Below, piece by piece: positions 47,582-56,074 of a stretch of DNA of 64,000 bases. This stretch comes from Rhizobium sp. 9140. GTDB taxonomy: Bacteria; Pseudomonadota; Alphaproteobacteria; Rhizobiales; Rhizobiaceae. How positions within the stretch are numbered: the first letter of the stretch is position 1; each line of letters opens with the position of its first letter. The translations under genes were made by a program, and so were the position numbers. A model generated the notes under the pieces. It was not told where the DNA came from. It searched no databases and worked only from the letters and a program-made list of their open reading frames with translations. Location: NCBI RefSeq assembly GCF_900067135.1, contig NZ_FJUR01000001.1, positions 1,801,501 to 1,865,500 of the forward strand, written 5' to 3'.

Positions 47582-47746
47582 ATGATGCAGGGACAGGGCT
47601 TGATGATCGTGATCGATGCGCTGGGCGTCGAACTGGAAGCGTTGAAGCGCGAGGTTCTCCGGCTGCGTGCCGAAGTCGAGCGGCTGAGGGGCGATCAAGG
47701 GGTCGCTCGCGAAGGGGATGATGACACGGCCATAACCGGTCGCTGA
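47582..47746 (+). CDS. Small coiled-coil protein (54 aa)
   Basis: 54 residues. Residues 12-38 form a clean leucine heptad (ALGVELEALKREVLRLRAEV), followed by an acidic tail. GGGAG lies 6 bases before the ATG at 47582; an ATG two codons upstream is also possible. It starts 11 bases after the beta-rich protein gene ends and is followed by a strong terminator, so it is the last gene of this unit. It could be an oligomerisation partner or assembly factor for the preceding protein. No family is recognised. Confidence 0.65.
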   Translation: MMQGQGLMIVIDALGVELEALKREVLRLRAEVERLRGDQGVAREGDDDTAITGR

Positions 47747-47773
47747 CGGCAGGACGTCAGGAAACAAGACGAC

Positions 47774-47804
47774 AAAGGCCGCGCATATCGCATGCGCGGC
47801 CTTT
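47774..47804. terminator. Bidirectional terminator between the fibre-like genes and the GH16 gene
   Basis: A perfect 12-bp inverted repeat (AAAGGCCGCGCA / TGCGCGGCCTTT, 7-base loop) lies between the convergent units. A and T runs on its ends fit termination in both directions. Confidence 0.88.
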
Positions 47805-47827
47805 GTATGTCGTCACGACACTCGGTG

Positions 47828-49249
47828 TTACATGATCGAGCCATCGGCTGGCAGCGCGTACACCTTGATGTAATCGATATTGAACTGCGATCCGTCCGCG
47901 AAATCCTTGTCCGATGGCGTGCCGGCCCAGCCACCGACGGACTGGTTGACGAGAAGATACATATCGGAATGCATGTCGTCCGGGGTCTTCGTCGAGGCAA
48001 CCTTGGTGCCGTCGAAGGTCCAGGTCAGCGTGTCCTTCGTCCAAAGGAGGCCATAGGTGTGGAAGCCTTCGGTGCTCTGAGTATGAACCTGGGTGGAGAC
48101 CTGCGTGTGGCTGCCCGTTTCCTGGGTATGCGCGGTGGCAAAATAGCTTTTGGTACCGCCGATCGCCTCGAAGACGTCGAGTTCAGGCGGCCATGTGCCA
48201 TCCTTCGGCAGCAGCCAGAAGGCAGGCCATGCGCCCACGTCGTCCGGCAGATCGGCGCGGATCTCGAAGTAGCCGTAGGTCTGGGCGAAGCTCGAATGCG
48301 TGGTCAGTACGCCGGAGGTATAGTCGTAGCCGATGGTCTTGAGCAGATCCGGCGGTGTTTCCGCAGCCGTGATCGTCAGCACGCCGTCCTTGATCGAGAA
48401 CGGGTTGACGCTCGAGGTTGGGGCGTAGGAGGGGTTGATATACCACTGCTGCTCGCCGGCACCGAGAGATGAGCCCTTTTCGCTGGCATACCAGAACTTC
48501 GTGTCCCAGGTGCCGCCGTTCTTGCCGGTGTTCAGGCTGAGCGTGTTGAAGTTATCGCTGAAGGTCAGCTTCATGCCAGCCTTGGAGATGTTCAGGTCGA
48601 ACTGGTCGGCCTTCAGGCTGCCGACCTTGGTATTGGAGAGCGTCACCGACGCGCTGTCGGTGATCTTGATGACGGTGTCGCTGCCGACTTGCTTGGCGTT
48701 CTTCAGGACGTCTGCGAAGGAGGTAAAGGTGTAGTAGGCGATGCGGACGGTATCGGTGGCGCCCAGGTCCGTGATCGTGTCGTAACCGCCGCCGCCGGTG
48801 ATGATGAACGTGTCGTCGCCCGCGCCGCCCGTCAGCACGTCGTTGCCAAGGGCGCCCCAGAGCGTCTGGCTGCCGCTGCCTCCGGTGATGATGTTGTCGA
48901 GGCTGTTGCCGAACGCGAAGGTGTCGTTGCCGTTGACGATCAGGTTTTCGAGGTTCGGGTTGGTCAGCTGGTAGCTGAAGTATGTGCTGACTGTGTCCGT
49001 TCCCTGTCCGGCGGCCTCGTAGATCAGATTGTCAGCGGATGCGAGATAGTAGATGTCATCGCCGGCGCCGCCCATCAGCGTCGCCTTGAGCCCGGCCTTC
49101 CCCCAAATCGAGTCGTCTTTCGCCGTACCCGAGAACCATCCCCCGCTCTTGTTGAAGAACGTATTGGCCTCCGTCGCGGCAGCCCAGGCATTGGAGTCGT
49201 TGCTGTAATACAGAGTCTTGCCAGCAGCATTCTTGATCGATTTTGCCAT
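47828..49249 (-). CDS. RTX-repeat GH16 beta-glucanase (ExsH/Ply-like)
   Basis: 473 residues from the ATG at 49249 (GGAG 7 bases upstream). The N-terminal half has Ca-binding RTX nonapeptides (GGAGDDIYYL near 60 and 140, GGSGSQTLWGALGND near 123) and no Sec signal, indicating type I (PrsDE-like) secretion. The C-terminal GH16 domain (about 225-473) has the catalytic ELDVFE at 356-361 (nucleophile Glu356, acid/base Glu361). This architecture matches rhizobial EPS glycanases ExsH and PlyA/B, which shorten nascent EPS. A secreted depolymerase of this locus' EPS is therefore likely. The transporter genes are not in the window. Confidence 0.93.
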   Translation of the reverse strand: MAKSIKNAAGKTLYYSNDSNAWAAATEANTFFNKSGGWFSGTAKDDSIWGKAGLKATLMGGAGDDIYYLASADNLIYEAAGQGTDTVSTYFSYQLTNPNLENLIVNGNDTFAFGNSLDNIITGGSGSQTLWGALGNDVLTGGAGDDTFIITGGGGYDTITDLGATDTVRIAYYTFTSFADVLKNAKQVGSDTVIKITDSASVTLSNTKVGSLKADQFDLNISKAGMKLTFSDNFNTLSLNTGKNGGTWDTKFWYASEKGSSLGAGEQQWYINPSYAPTSSVNPFSIKDGVLTITAAETPPDLLKTIGYDYTSGVLTTHSSFAQTYGYFEIRADLPDDVGAWPAFWLLPKDGTWPPELDVFEAIGGTKSYFATAHTQETGSHTQVSTQVHTQSTEGFHTYGLLWTKDTLTWTFDGTKVASTKTPDDMHSDMYLLVNQSVGGWAGTPSDKDFADGSQFNIDYIKVYALPADGSIM

Positions 49250-49509
49250 TGTCATCTCCAAAATCCGAGGAGCAAGGCCTGCGCGGCAGTCGATTGCCAG
49301 CAGGTGATGCAGCAAAACCTAATTGTGCCAAATGAAGATAAGCCGTTTACGATCATTCAAGTTTTACGCATCCGCGGATTTGGCGGCGCGGGTGTGACGG
49401 CGCTGGCGATCTTGGTTATGGAAAGCTGAACCCCTCGGTCGGACGCGGGCGTGCCGTATCGCGCGATCAGGTCGCGTCATCGATCATGAGAGAACCCGGA
49501 TGGACGGCG

Positions 49510-50484
49510 TTAGCCGCGGCCGCGGGACAGCGCGCTGCGGACGAGGCGAGCAGCGGGACGCTCGAAGAGATGCAGCGACAGGAAAGAGGCGACCGTCGAG
49601 ACGGTGAGGACGACGATGCCGGCTGCAAGTCCGTGGCCGAGCAGCTTGGCCACAAGCGCGATGACCAGCCCGTGCAGCAGGTAGAACGAGTAGGATGCAT
49701 CGCCGAGGCGGGCGAGCGGAGCGGTTGCCCGGGGCCAGGCGCCGGCTTCCTCCATGCCGAGGCAGCCGAGGACGAGAAGGGCCGCGCCCCCGCCCCAGAT
49801 GACGAACCGCCAGCCCTCGTTATCCGGCGTCACCTGCGATGCGGCGGCAATGGCGAACCAGAGGATGCCTCCAGCGATGATGGCAGGCGCTAGAGCCAGG
49901 TTCCGTGGTCGCGGCAGAACGGCGATCAGCATGCCGAAGAGAAACTCTGCCAGCAGAGGGGAGGTCCAGATGATCGGTGCGGCCTGCTGCGGGTCGAGCA
50001 GCAGGCCGCCGGCGATCAGGAGGAGAATGGCGCCGATGGCGGCCGGCACCGGGCGTGCCGTCAGCAGGCAGAGCATGAATACCGCATAGAAGAAGATTTC
50101 GAGGTTGAGCGTCCATCCGACCTGCACCAGCGGCCAGATGATGCCGTCGACATCGCGGTAGGGAATGAAGAACAGCGACATGACGAGGCGCGGGATGTCG
50201 AAGGTGAAGTTGAAGAAGAAGCCGGGCTTGAGCGCCAACGCGCACATGAAGAGCGTCACCGCCCAATAGAGCGGTACGATCCGCGCCACGCGGCGCTTGG
50301 CGAAGGTCGAGGGCGTTTCCCGCGCGCCGATGGTCGCCATGATGAAACCGGAGATGACGAAGAAGATGTCGACCCCCGCAGCCCCGATCGCGACCTGCTG
50401 CGGATAGAGGTGGACGAGCGCCACCATCAGCACCGCGACGGCACGCAGCCACTGGATGGACTGGTAGGAACCGATCTTGGACAT
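49510..50484 (-). CDS. Acyltransferase-3 family protein (ExoZ-like)
   Basis: 324 residues, about ten membrane helices. The start QSIQWLRAVAVLMVALVHL with its conserved Arg and His, then GAAGVDIFFVISGFIM and KRRVARIVPLYW, are classic for OafA/ExoZ transferases. There is no fused SGNH domain. It probably acetylates an EPS sugar, as ExoZ does for succinoglycan. It lies 87 bases downstream of the methyltransferase gene on the same strand; the GH16 gene follows at 260 bases and may have its own promoter. Confidence 0.91.
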   Translation of the reverse strand: MSKIGSYQSIQWLRAVAVLMVALVHLYPQQVAIGAAGVDIFFVISGFIMATIGARETPSTFAKRRVARIVPLYWAVTLFMCALALKPGFFFNFTFDIPRLVMSLFFIPYRDVDGIIWPLVQVGWTLNLEIFFYAVFMLCLLTARPVPAAIGAILLLIAGGLLLDPQQAAPIIWTSPLLAEFLFGMLIAVLPRPRNLALAPAIIAGGILWFAIAAASQVTPDNEGWRFVIWGGGAALLVLGCLGMEEAGAWPRATAPLARLGDASYSFYLLHGLVIALVAKLLGHGLAAGIVVLTVSTVASFLSLHLFERPAARLVRSALSRGRG

Positions 50485-50571
50485 GGCAGTATCTCACACT
50501 GGCGAGGTCTTCGGGATGCGCAGGCCGGGCGATGGAACGGCAGCCAGGCCCGGCCCGATCCCCAAAGTCGA

Positions 50572-51285
50572 TCAGACGCCCTTGATCACCCGGGCGGCGA
50601 TCAGGCCCTCCTTGCCGTCCGGCATCTGCTTGATCGGCGATCCCTCGCGCAGGCTGCGATAGATGTCGTGGTCGTAGCGGATGGGGAAGGCGCGCCAGGA
50701 GGCGATCGTACCGTGCCGCGCCAGCGTCTGGAGCAGAGCGTCTTCCCAGATCTCGATCGGCTCCGTCGGCCGCGCCTTGTGGTTCACCTCGACGATGATG
50801 AGGAACGAACCGCCGACCGTGAGCACGCGGAAGATCTCGGTGATCGCGGTGTCGAGGTGATCGACATGGTCGAGCGAATTGAAGGAGCAGACCACATCCC
50901 GCGATCCGCTGGCGAACGGGATTTTTTCGACCGGTGCGCAGACATAGTCCATCTTATGCTTGTCGATACCGAGCGTGCGGTACTGATCGACAAGTGGATC
51001 GAGACCCGTGCGCGTGCCCGCCATGTCGGCCCATTCCAGGCTGCCCGCAGGGCCGCAGCCGACATCCAGCAGCGTCTTGCCCTTATACCAGTCCTTATCG
51101 AGCGAGAAGAACTCGGTATAGAAATATTCGTAGTGATCGTTGTCGAGCTTGCGCTCTTCACCGTAGAGTTTCTTCCAGAAACGCATTTCCGAATATCCCT
51201 TGAACCAGAGAAGGAGAGGCGCGGGGATGATCGGCCGGACGGCACGAAAGATCGGTTTGGCGACGCGTTTGATAGTCGGATGCAT
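50572..51285 (-). CDS. Class I SAM-dependent methyltransferase
   Basis: 237 residues. The start at 51285 is chosen because GGAG precedes it. The Rossmann-fold motif I is TLLDVGCGPAGSLEW near residue 73, the acidic motif II is GLDPLVD, and motif IV is VVCSFNSLDHVDH near 135. The N-terminal 40 residues are basic and hydrophobic. Its position next to an acyltransferase at the edge of the EPS locus suggests sugar O-methylation, but the substrate cannot be read from sequence. It is divergent from recO, with about 285 bases between. Confidence 0.88.
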   Translation of the reverse strand: MHPTIKRVAKPIFRAVRPIIPAPLLLWFKGYSEMRFWKKLYGEERKLDNDHYEYFYTEFFSLDKDWYKGKTLLDVGCGPAGSLEWADMAGTRTGLDPLVDQYRTLGIDKHKMDYVCAPVEKIPFASGSRDVVCSFNSLDHVDHLDTAITEIFRVLTVGGSFLIIVEVNHKARPTEPIEIWEDALLQTLARHGTIASWRAFPIRYDHDIYRSLREGSPIKQMPDGKEGLIAARVIKGV

Positions 51286-51571
51286 GGAAACTCCGGGACA
51301 ACAGGATCGAATTTCCATCAGGCTATCCTTATTTCGAAGAGTTTACATTAGATCCTTCGGTCGCATCTTCAGACATCGTTAACCTCTCCTGCCGGACCGC
51401 GCCCGAAGAAGCGGTCACTCTCCGAATCCCCCTCGGTTGACTCGATATGGCGGACCTCTTCCCAAAGCGGCGCTCACGTCTTACATCACTCTTCGTGCCA
51501 ACGACGTGCAGCCCTGCGTCCGCCGCGTCCGCTCACACGAGCCACCCCTCCTGCTTTCTGGACCGTTTTTC

Positions 51572-52360
51572 ATGCAATGGACCGATGAGGCGATCATTCT
51601 CGGTATTCGGCGACATGGGGAAACCTCTGTCGTTGCCGAAGTGATGACACGCGCCCGCGGGCGCCATCTCGGCCTCGTGCGCGGTGGCCGGTCACGGGCG
51701 CTCCAGCCCGTGCTGCAGCCGGGCAATGCGGTCGAGGTCACATGGCGGGCGCGGCTGGACGAGCATCTCGGCGAATTTCGCATGGAGCCGGTGGAACTGC
51801 GCGCCGCGCGCCTGATGGAGACGGCGACGGCAGTCTATGGCGTCCAGGCCATGGCGGCGCTTCTGCGGCTGCTGCCCGAGCGCGATCCGCATCCGCATCT
51901 CTATACGTCGCTGTCCGTGATCCTCGACCATCTCCACGACCCGAAAGACGCCGGTGAACTCTTCGTGCGGTTCGAGATCGCGGTGCTCGAGGATCTCGGC
52001 TTCGGCCTCGATCTCGCCCGCTGCGCCGCCACCGGCGCGCGGGAGGATCTGGCTTTCATTTCCCCGAAGTCCGGCCGCGCCGTAAGCCGGACGGCAGGTC
52101 TGCCCTATGCCGATCGCATGTTCGCGCTGCCGCCTTTCCTCGCGCTCGAGGGCAGGGCGGCCGACAGGCAAAGCTTGGAAGACGCGCTGCTTATGACGGG
52201 CTATTTCCTGCATCGCCATGTCTATGAGCCACGCGGCATCGAGATCTCGGCTGCGAGAAACGGCTTCGTTCAGGCGGCGATGAAGGCGCTCGGCGCCGCC
52301 CGGACCGTGGCCGATGCGTCCTCGACCGGGGAAAAGCCGCTCGACATCCTCCTCCCTTGA
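51572..52360 (+). CDS. recO: DNA repair protein RecO
   Basis: Mediator of RecA loading in the RecFOR gap-repair pathway. It has 262 residues. The N-terminal OB fold begins [19 protein letters not shown], with [13 protein letters not shown] next; the central helical region has [12 protein letters not shown] and [18 protein letters not shown], all RecO hallmarks. ATG 51572 begins the conserved sequence; a long upstream extension is rejected. In many proteobacteria recO is adjacent to era; here the EPS locus, tex and the reductase gene separate the two. Confidence 0.95.
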   Translation: MQWTDEAIILGIRRHGETSVVAEVMTRARGRHLGLVRGGRSRALQPVLQPGNAVEVTWRARLDEHLGEFRMEPVELRAARLMETATAVYGVQAMAALLRLLPERDPHPHLYTSLSVILDHLHDPKDAGELFVRFEIAVLEDLGFGLDLARCAATGAREDLAFISPKSGRAVSRTAGLPYADRMFALPPFLALEGRAADRQSLEDALLMTGYFLHRHVYEPRGIEISAARNGFVQAAMKALGAARTVADASSTGEKPLDILLP

Positions 52361-52470
52361 GGAGAATCACGTGGTTGCTGTCTTGGTTTCCGCTGCAATG
52401 ACGATAAGTTGCCGTCTTTCCTTATTGCCCCTGTCGGCCGCAGCCACCGGGGTCTGCATGACGGGTGCCC

Positions 52471-55260
52471 ATGACCGACCTTCTTGTCCTCGCTGCCTTC
52501 ATCCTCTCGTTCCTGGCTTTTGCCCGCACCCGGCAGGCAAACGAGCGGTTCACGCGCGACATCGCCTTCCTCCAGTCGGAGATCGCCCGCCTTTCCGCGG
52601 CCCAACTTCCCGGGATGCTTGTGGCGGGTCCGGCGACGGATGTCGCGGTGGTGGAAGCGTATGCTCCCGAGGTGGAGGAGGGTGATCGATCAGCGGCGGC
52701 CATCGACCCGGAGACGATCGCGGCTGAGCCCGCCTCCTTACCATCGGAGGAAATAGAGCCGCAAAAGCCGCGCGAGTCCCTCGAAAGCTGGCTCGGTGCC
52801 CGTTGGGCTGTCTGGGTCGGCGGCATCGCACTGGCGCTGGGCGGTATCTTTCTGGTCAAGGTGTCGATCGACGCAGGGCTGCTCAGCCCCGCCGTACGGC
52901 TGGTGCTGGCGGCACTGTTCGGCGCGGCACTCATGGTCGGCGGCGAGATGATCCGCCGGCGCGGTCCCACAGAGGGCGGACAGCGCTTCGCCAATGCAAT
53001 GATTCCCGGCATCCTCACCGCGGCGGGTGCGGTGACGCTGCTCGGCGCGATCTTTGCGGCACACGCCGTCTACGATTTCATCGACCCGACCTCGGCCTTT
53101 ACCCTCATGGGGCTGGTGTCGTTCCTCGTCCTCGGCCTGTCTCTGCGTCATGGACAGGCGCTGGCCGGCCTCGGCCTTGCCGCGTCACTGGTCACGCCGC
53201 TTCTGATCGATGCCGAAAATCCTTCGCCATGGAGCCTGTTTGCCTTTCTGTCGCTCGTCTGGCTTGCCGCGATGGCGACGGCGAGGATCGGCCGCTGGCG
53301 GATCGTCCCGGCCTTCGCCAATATTGGCCTTGCCCTCTGGGGCACCGTCTATCTCATAGCGGAAGACCCGGCCGTCACCCTGCCGGTCTCGCTGTCGCTG
53401 CTCGTCCTGATCGCTGGCCACGCCTATGTCTGGCCGGCTGGTGCTGACGACGCGGAACCGGAGGCAATCGAGGACGCAGCGGAGACGCTTCCGGCTGCCG
53501 ACGACACGACGACGGGGGCAGGGGTCGCCTCGGCAACACCGGTGCCGGCACCGCCTCGCACCCCGTACTGGCGCCGCCTGCTGCTGCCGCGTCATGCGCC
53601 CATCATCCTCACCGGCGCCTTCTCGGTGCTGATGACCGGGCTTTCGCTCATCGGCCCGCTGACGGAGACCGATGGCAATCCGACCTTCGAATTCCTGGCG
53701 GTCACCGCCGCTCTCGGCCTTCTCGGCGCACTGCGCGCCCGGGCTGTCGCCGCTTCGCTGACGGCCGGTCTCATGGCGATCCTCGGTGTCTCGACGCTGG
53801 CGTCGCTTCCGCTGCTGCTGGAGCTTTCCAGCATCGGCGTCGTGGCCGAAAGGTCGTTCGCGACATCGCCGGTCGCGGCCCTCAGCCTTGCGGCGATCTT
53901 CATCGGCCTCTGCGCCTTTGCCCTGCATCGTCACGGCGACAGGCACCGGGTCGCCATCCTCTGGTCCGGCCTTGCCGCCGTCACCTCGGTCGCCTGCATC
54001 GGGCTCTCCTTCCTCATCCTCGGCACCTATTCGTTCGATCCTCTGCACGGCCTCGCCGCGACGGCTGCCGCCATGGCCTTCCTCGCGCTTGCGGACATCG
54101 TCGCCCGCCGCGATGCGTCCTTCCCGGGTGTCGCTCAGGGCCTGTTGCTCGCCGGCGCGCTCGGCCAGCTGGTCGTTGCCGCACATGCGCTGTCGGATGG
54201 CCTGTGGACGGTGCTCGCCATGGCCGTTTTCGCCGTCGCCTTCATTGCGGCCACGCGGGTGCGCACCTGGGCGGCGCTGCCCTGGGTCGGGGCGCTCGGC
54301 TTCGTGTTCGTCCTTGCCCGCATCGGCTGGGAGCCGACCATCGTCGGGCCGCTCGCGCTCGGCCGGACACCGGTGCTGAACGCGCTGCTGCCGGGCTATG
54401 GCATCCCCGCGCTCTTCGCGCTCTGGTCGGCCTATACGCTGCGCGACTGGCCGTCCGACCGCCTGCGGAACACGCTGCAGGCCATCGCCAGCCTGTTCGG
54501 CTTGCTGACGCTTGCCATTCTGGTCCGCCACGCGATGAATGGCGGCCAGTTGCAGGGCGGCGCGCCGTCCCTGTCGGAACAGTCGATCTATACGCTGCTG
54601 GTCATCGGCGCCTCTGCCATCCTCATGCGGCTCGATCTCAGCCGTCCCGGCTCGTTCTTCCGCTATGGCAGCATCGGTCTCGGCGCCGTCTCGCTGCTGA
54701 TGACGCTCTCCGCTCATCTCGTCGGCCTCAATCCCTACCTCACCGGCGAGTTGCTCGGACCCTATCCCTTGTTCGACCTGCTGTTGATCGGCTATCTGCT
54801 GCCGGGCATCGCCTATGCCGCGCTGGCCCGCATGGCCGTCGGCCGGCGTCCGCCTGCTTTCGTTGCGGCGCTTGCAACGGCCGCGGCCGTGCTGGTCTTC
54901 GCCTGGGCCACCTTGTCGGTGCGCCGCGCCTGGCAAGGTGCGAGCATTGCCGACTGGAAGGGTTTTCTCGCCGGCGAGACCTATACTTATTCGGTCGTCT
55001 GGCTCGCTCTCGGCGTGCTGCTGCTCGTCGCCAGCCTCCGCTTCCATAGCCGCAGCATGCGCATCGTCTCCGGTGTGCTCGTCTTCGTAACGGTGCTCAA
55101 GGTCTTCCTGTTCGACATGGCCAATCTGGAAGGCCTGCTGCGCGCCCTGTCCTTCATGGGCCTCGGCATCGTGCTGATCGGCATCGGCTTGTTCTACCAG
55201 AAGGTGCTGACCTCGCGGCCGAAACCCGCAGCCGACGTCCTGCCCGGAACGGTCGAATGA
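52471..55260 (+). CDS. DUF2339 polytopic membrane protein
   Basis: About 929 residues. One N-terminal helix is followed by a charged, low-complexity linker (about 25-110) and then more than 20 hydrophobic segments. The signature SWLGARWAVWVGGIALALGGIFLVKVSI near residue 108 and the long repeat-like membrane region are typical of DUF2339. The function is unknown. A GTG two codons upstream is an alternative start. Its stop overlaps the ATG of the HD-domain gene (ATGA), so the pair is coupled. Very strong GC skew at codon position 3 creates long antisense frames over it. Confidence 0.92.
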   Translation: MTDLLVLAAFILSFLAFARTRQANERFTRDIAFLQSEIARLSAAQLPGMLVAGPATDVAVVEAYAPEVEEGDRSAAAIDPETIAAEPASLPSEEIEPQKPRESLESWLGARWAVWVGGIALALGGIFLVKVSIDAGLLSPAVRLVLAALFGAALMVGGEMIRRRGPTEGGQRFANAMIPGILTAAGAVTLLGAIFAAHAVYDFIDPTSAFTLMGLVSFLVLGLSLRHGQALAGLGLAASLVTPLLIDAENPSPWSLFAFLSLVWLAAMATARIGRWRIVPAFANIGLALWGTVYLIAEDPAVTLPVSLSLLVLIAGHAYVWPAGADDAEPEAIEDAAETLPAADDTTTGAGVASATPVPAPPRTPYWRRLLLPRHAPIILTGAFSVLMTGLSLIGPLTETDGNPTFEFLAVTAALGLLGALRARAVAASLTAGLMAILGVSTLASLPLLLELSSIGVVAERSFATSPVAALSLAAIFIGLCAFALHRHGDRHRVAILWSGLAAVTSVACIGLSFLILGTYSFDPLHGLAATAAAMAFLALADIVARRDASFPGVAQGLLLAGALGQLVVAAHALSDGLWTVLAMAVFAVAFIAATRVRTWAALPWVGALGFVFVLARIGWEPTIVGPLALGRTPVLNALLPGYGIPALFALWSAYTLRDWPSDRLRNTLQAIASLFGLLTLAILVRHAMNGGQLQGGAPSLSEQSIYTLLVIGASAILMRLDLSRPGSFFRYGSIGLGAVSLLMTLSAHLVGLNPYLTGELLGPYPLFDLLLIGYLLPGIAYAALARMAVGRRPPAFVAALATAAAVLVFAWATLSVRRAWQGASIADWKGFLAGETYTYSVVWLALGVLLLVASLRFHSRSMRIVSGVLVFVTVLKVFLFDMANLEGLLRALSFMGLGIVLIGIGLFYQKVLTSRPKPAADVLPGTVE

Positions 55261-55919
55261 AGCAGGCCTCATCGACTATCGCGGGCGCCTTCGCGCCGTT
55301 TGCGGATCTTGCGGAACATCTCCTTGCCGAAGGCGCCACAGGGGACGACGGGTCGCACGATGCCGCACACCTGATCCGTGTCTGGCGCAATGTCTGCCGT
55401 CTTCAGGTGGAGGAGGGCGGTGACCTGCGGCTCCTTTGCGCCGCCGCGCTGCTGCATGACGGGGTGGCGGTCGAGAAGAACGCTCCAAACCGGGCAAGCG
55501 CCTCGCGGCTCGCAGCGGAGAAGGCCCGTGGGCTCCTCGCGCGCCTTGGCTGGAACGGGCGGGATATCGACGCCGTTGCCCACGCCATCCTCACCCACAG
55601 CTTCTCGGCCGGCATTCCGCCGGAGACGATCGAGGCGAAAATCCTTCAGGATGCCGACAGGCTCGACGCGATTGGCATGATCGGCGCGGCCCGCTGCTTC
55701 TACATCGCTGGTCGCCTCGGCAGCGGCCTCTACGATCCGCTCGACCCGCTGGCGCAGCGCCGTCCGCTGGATGACAAGGCCTTCGCGCTCGACCATTTCG
55801 AGGTGAAGCTCTTCAAACTCGCTGCGAACTTCCAGACGGCGAGCGGACGCCGCATGGCCGGGGAACGGCAGGATCGGTTGCGCACCGTCGTGGACATGCT
55901 GATGCAGGAAATCGGCTGA
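55257..55919 (+). CDS. HD-domain phosphohydrolase
   Basis: 220 residues of the HD superfamily (YedJ/YpgQ-like). The metal ligands are visible: His in GSHDAAHLIRV near residue 33, His-Asp in ALLHDGVAVEK near 67, and a late Asp in LQDADRLDAIG near 138. It is predicted to hydrolyse a phosphate ester, possibly a nucleotide; the substrate is unknown. The start overlaps the end of the DUF2339 gene by 4 bases, indicating co-translation. No signal peptide. Confidence 0.92.
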   Translation: MKQASSTIAGAFAPFADLAEHLLAEGATGDDGSHDAAHLIRVWRNVCRLQVEEGGDLRLLCAAALLHDGVAVEKNAPNRASASRLAAEKARGLLARLGWNGRDIDAVAHAILTHSFSAGIPPETIEAKILQDADRLDAIGMIGAARCFYIAGRLGSGLYDPLDPLAQRRPLDDKAFALDHFEVKLFKLAANFQTASGRRMAGERQDRLRTVVDMLMQEIG

Positions 55920-56074
55920 TCCGCCTGGCCGGAGCGCCGGCGGCAATCTCCTGTTCAAGCATTAACCGCGTCATCTGAAAGAAGAGGCGAATATTTGACT
56001 TGATCGCGTTCCGGTGGTGTTCTGCCAGAATCTTTCACCCTTCCGGAACGTGACCGGAAACGGCTGCCTGCGGG

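Noticed and set aside
43562..47746. A prophage
   Set aside because: Fibre-like proteins are present but there are no integrase, capsid, portal, terminase, tail-assembly or lysis genes in the window.
53185..55272. A 695-codon minus-strand open frame
   Set aside because: Antisense to the DUF2339 gene, extremely rich in Arg, Glu and Gly, no recognisable domain.
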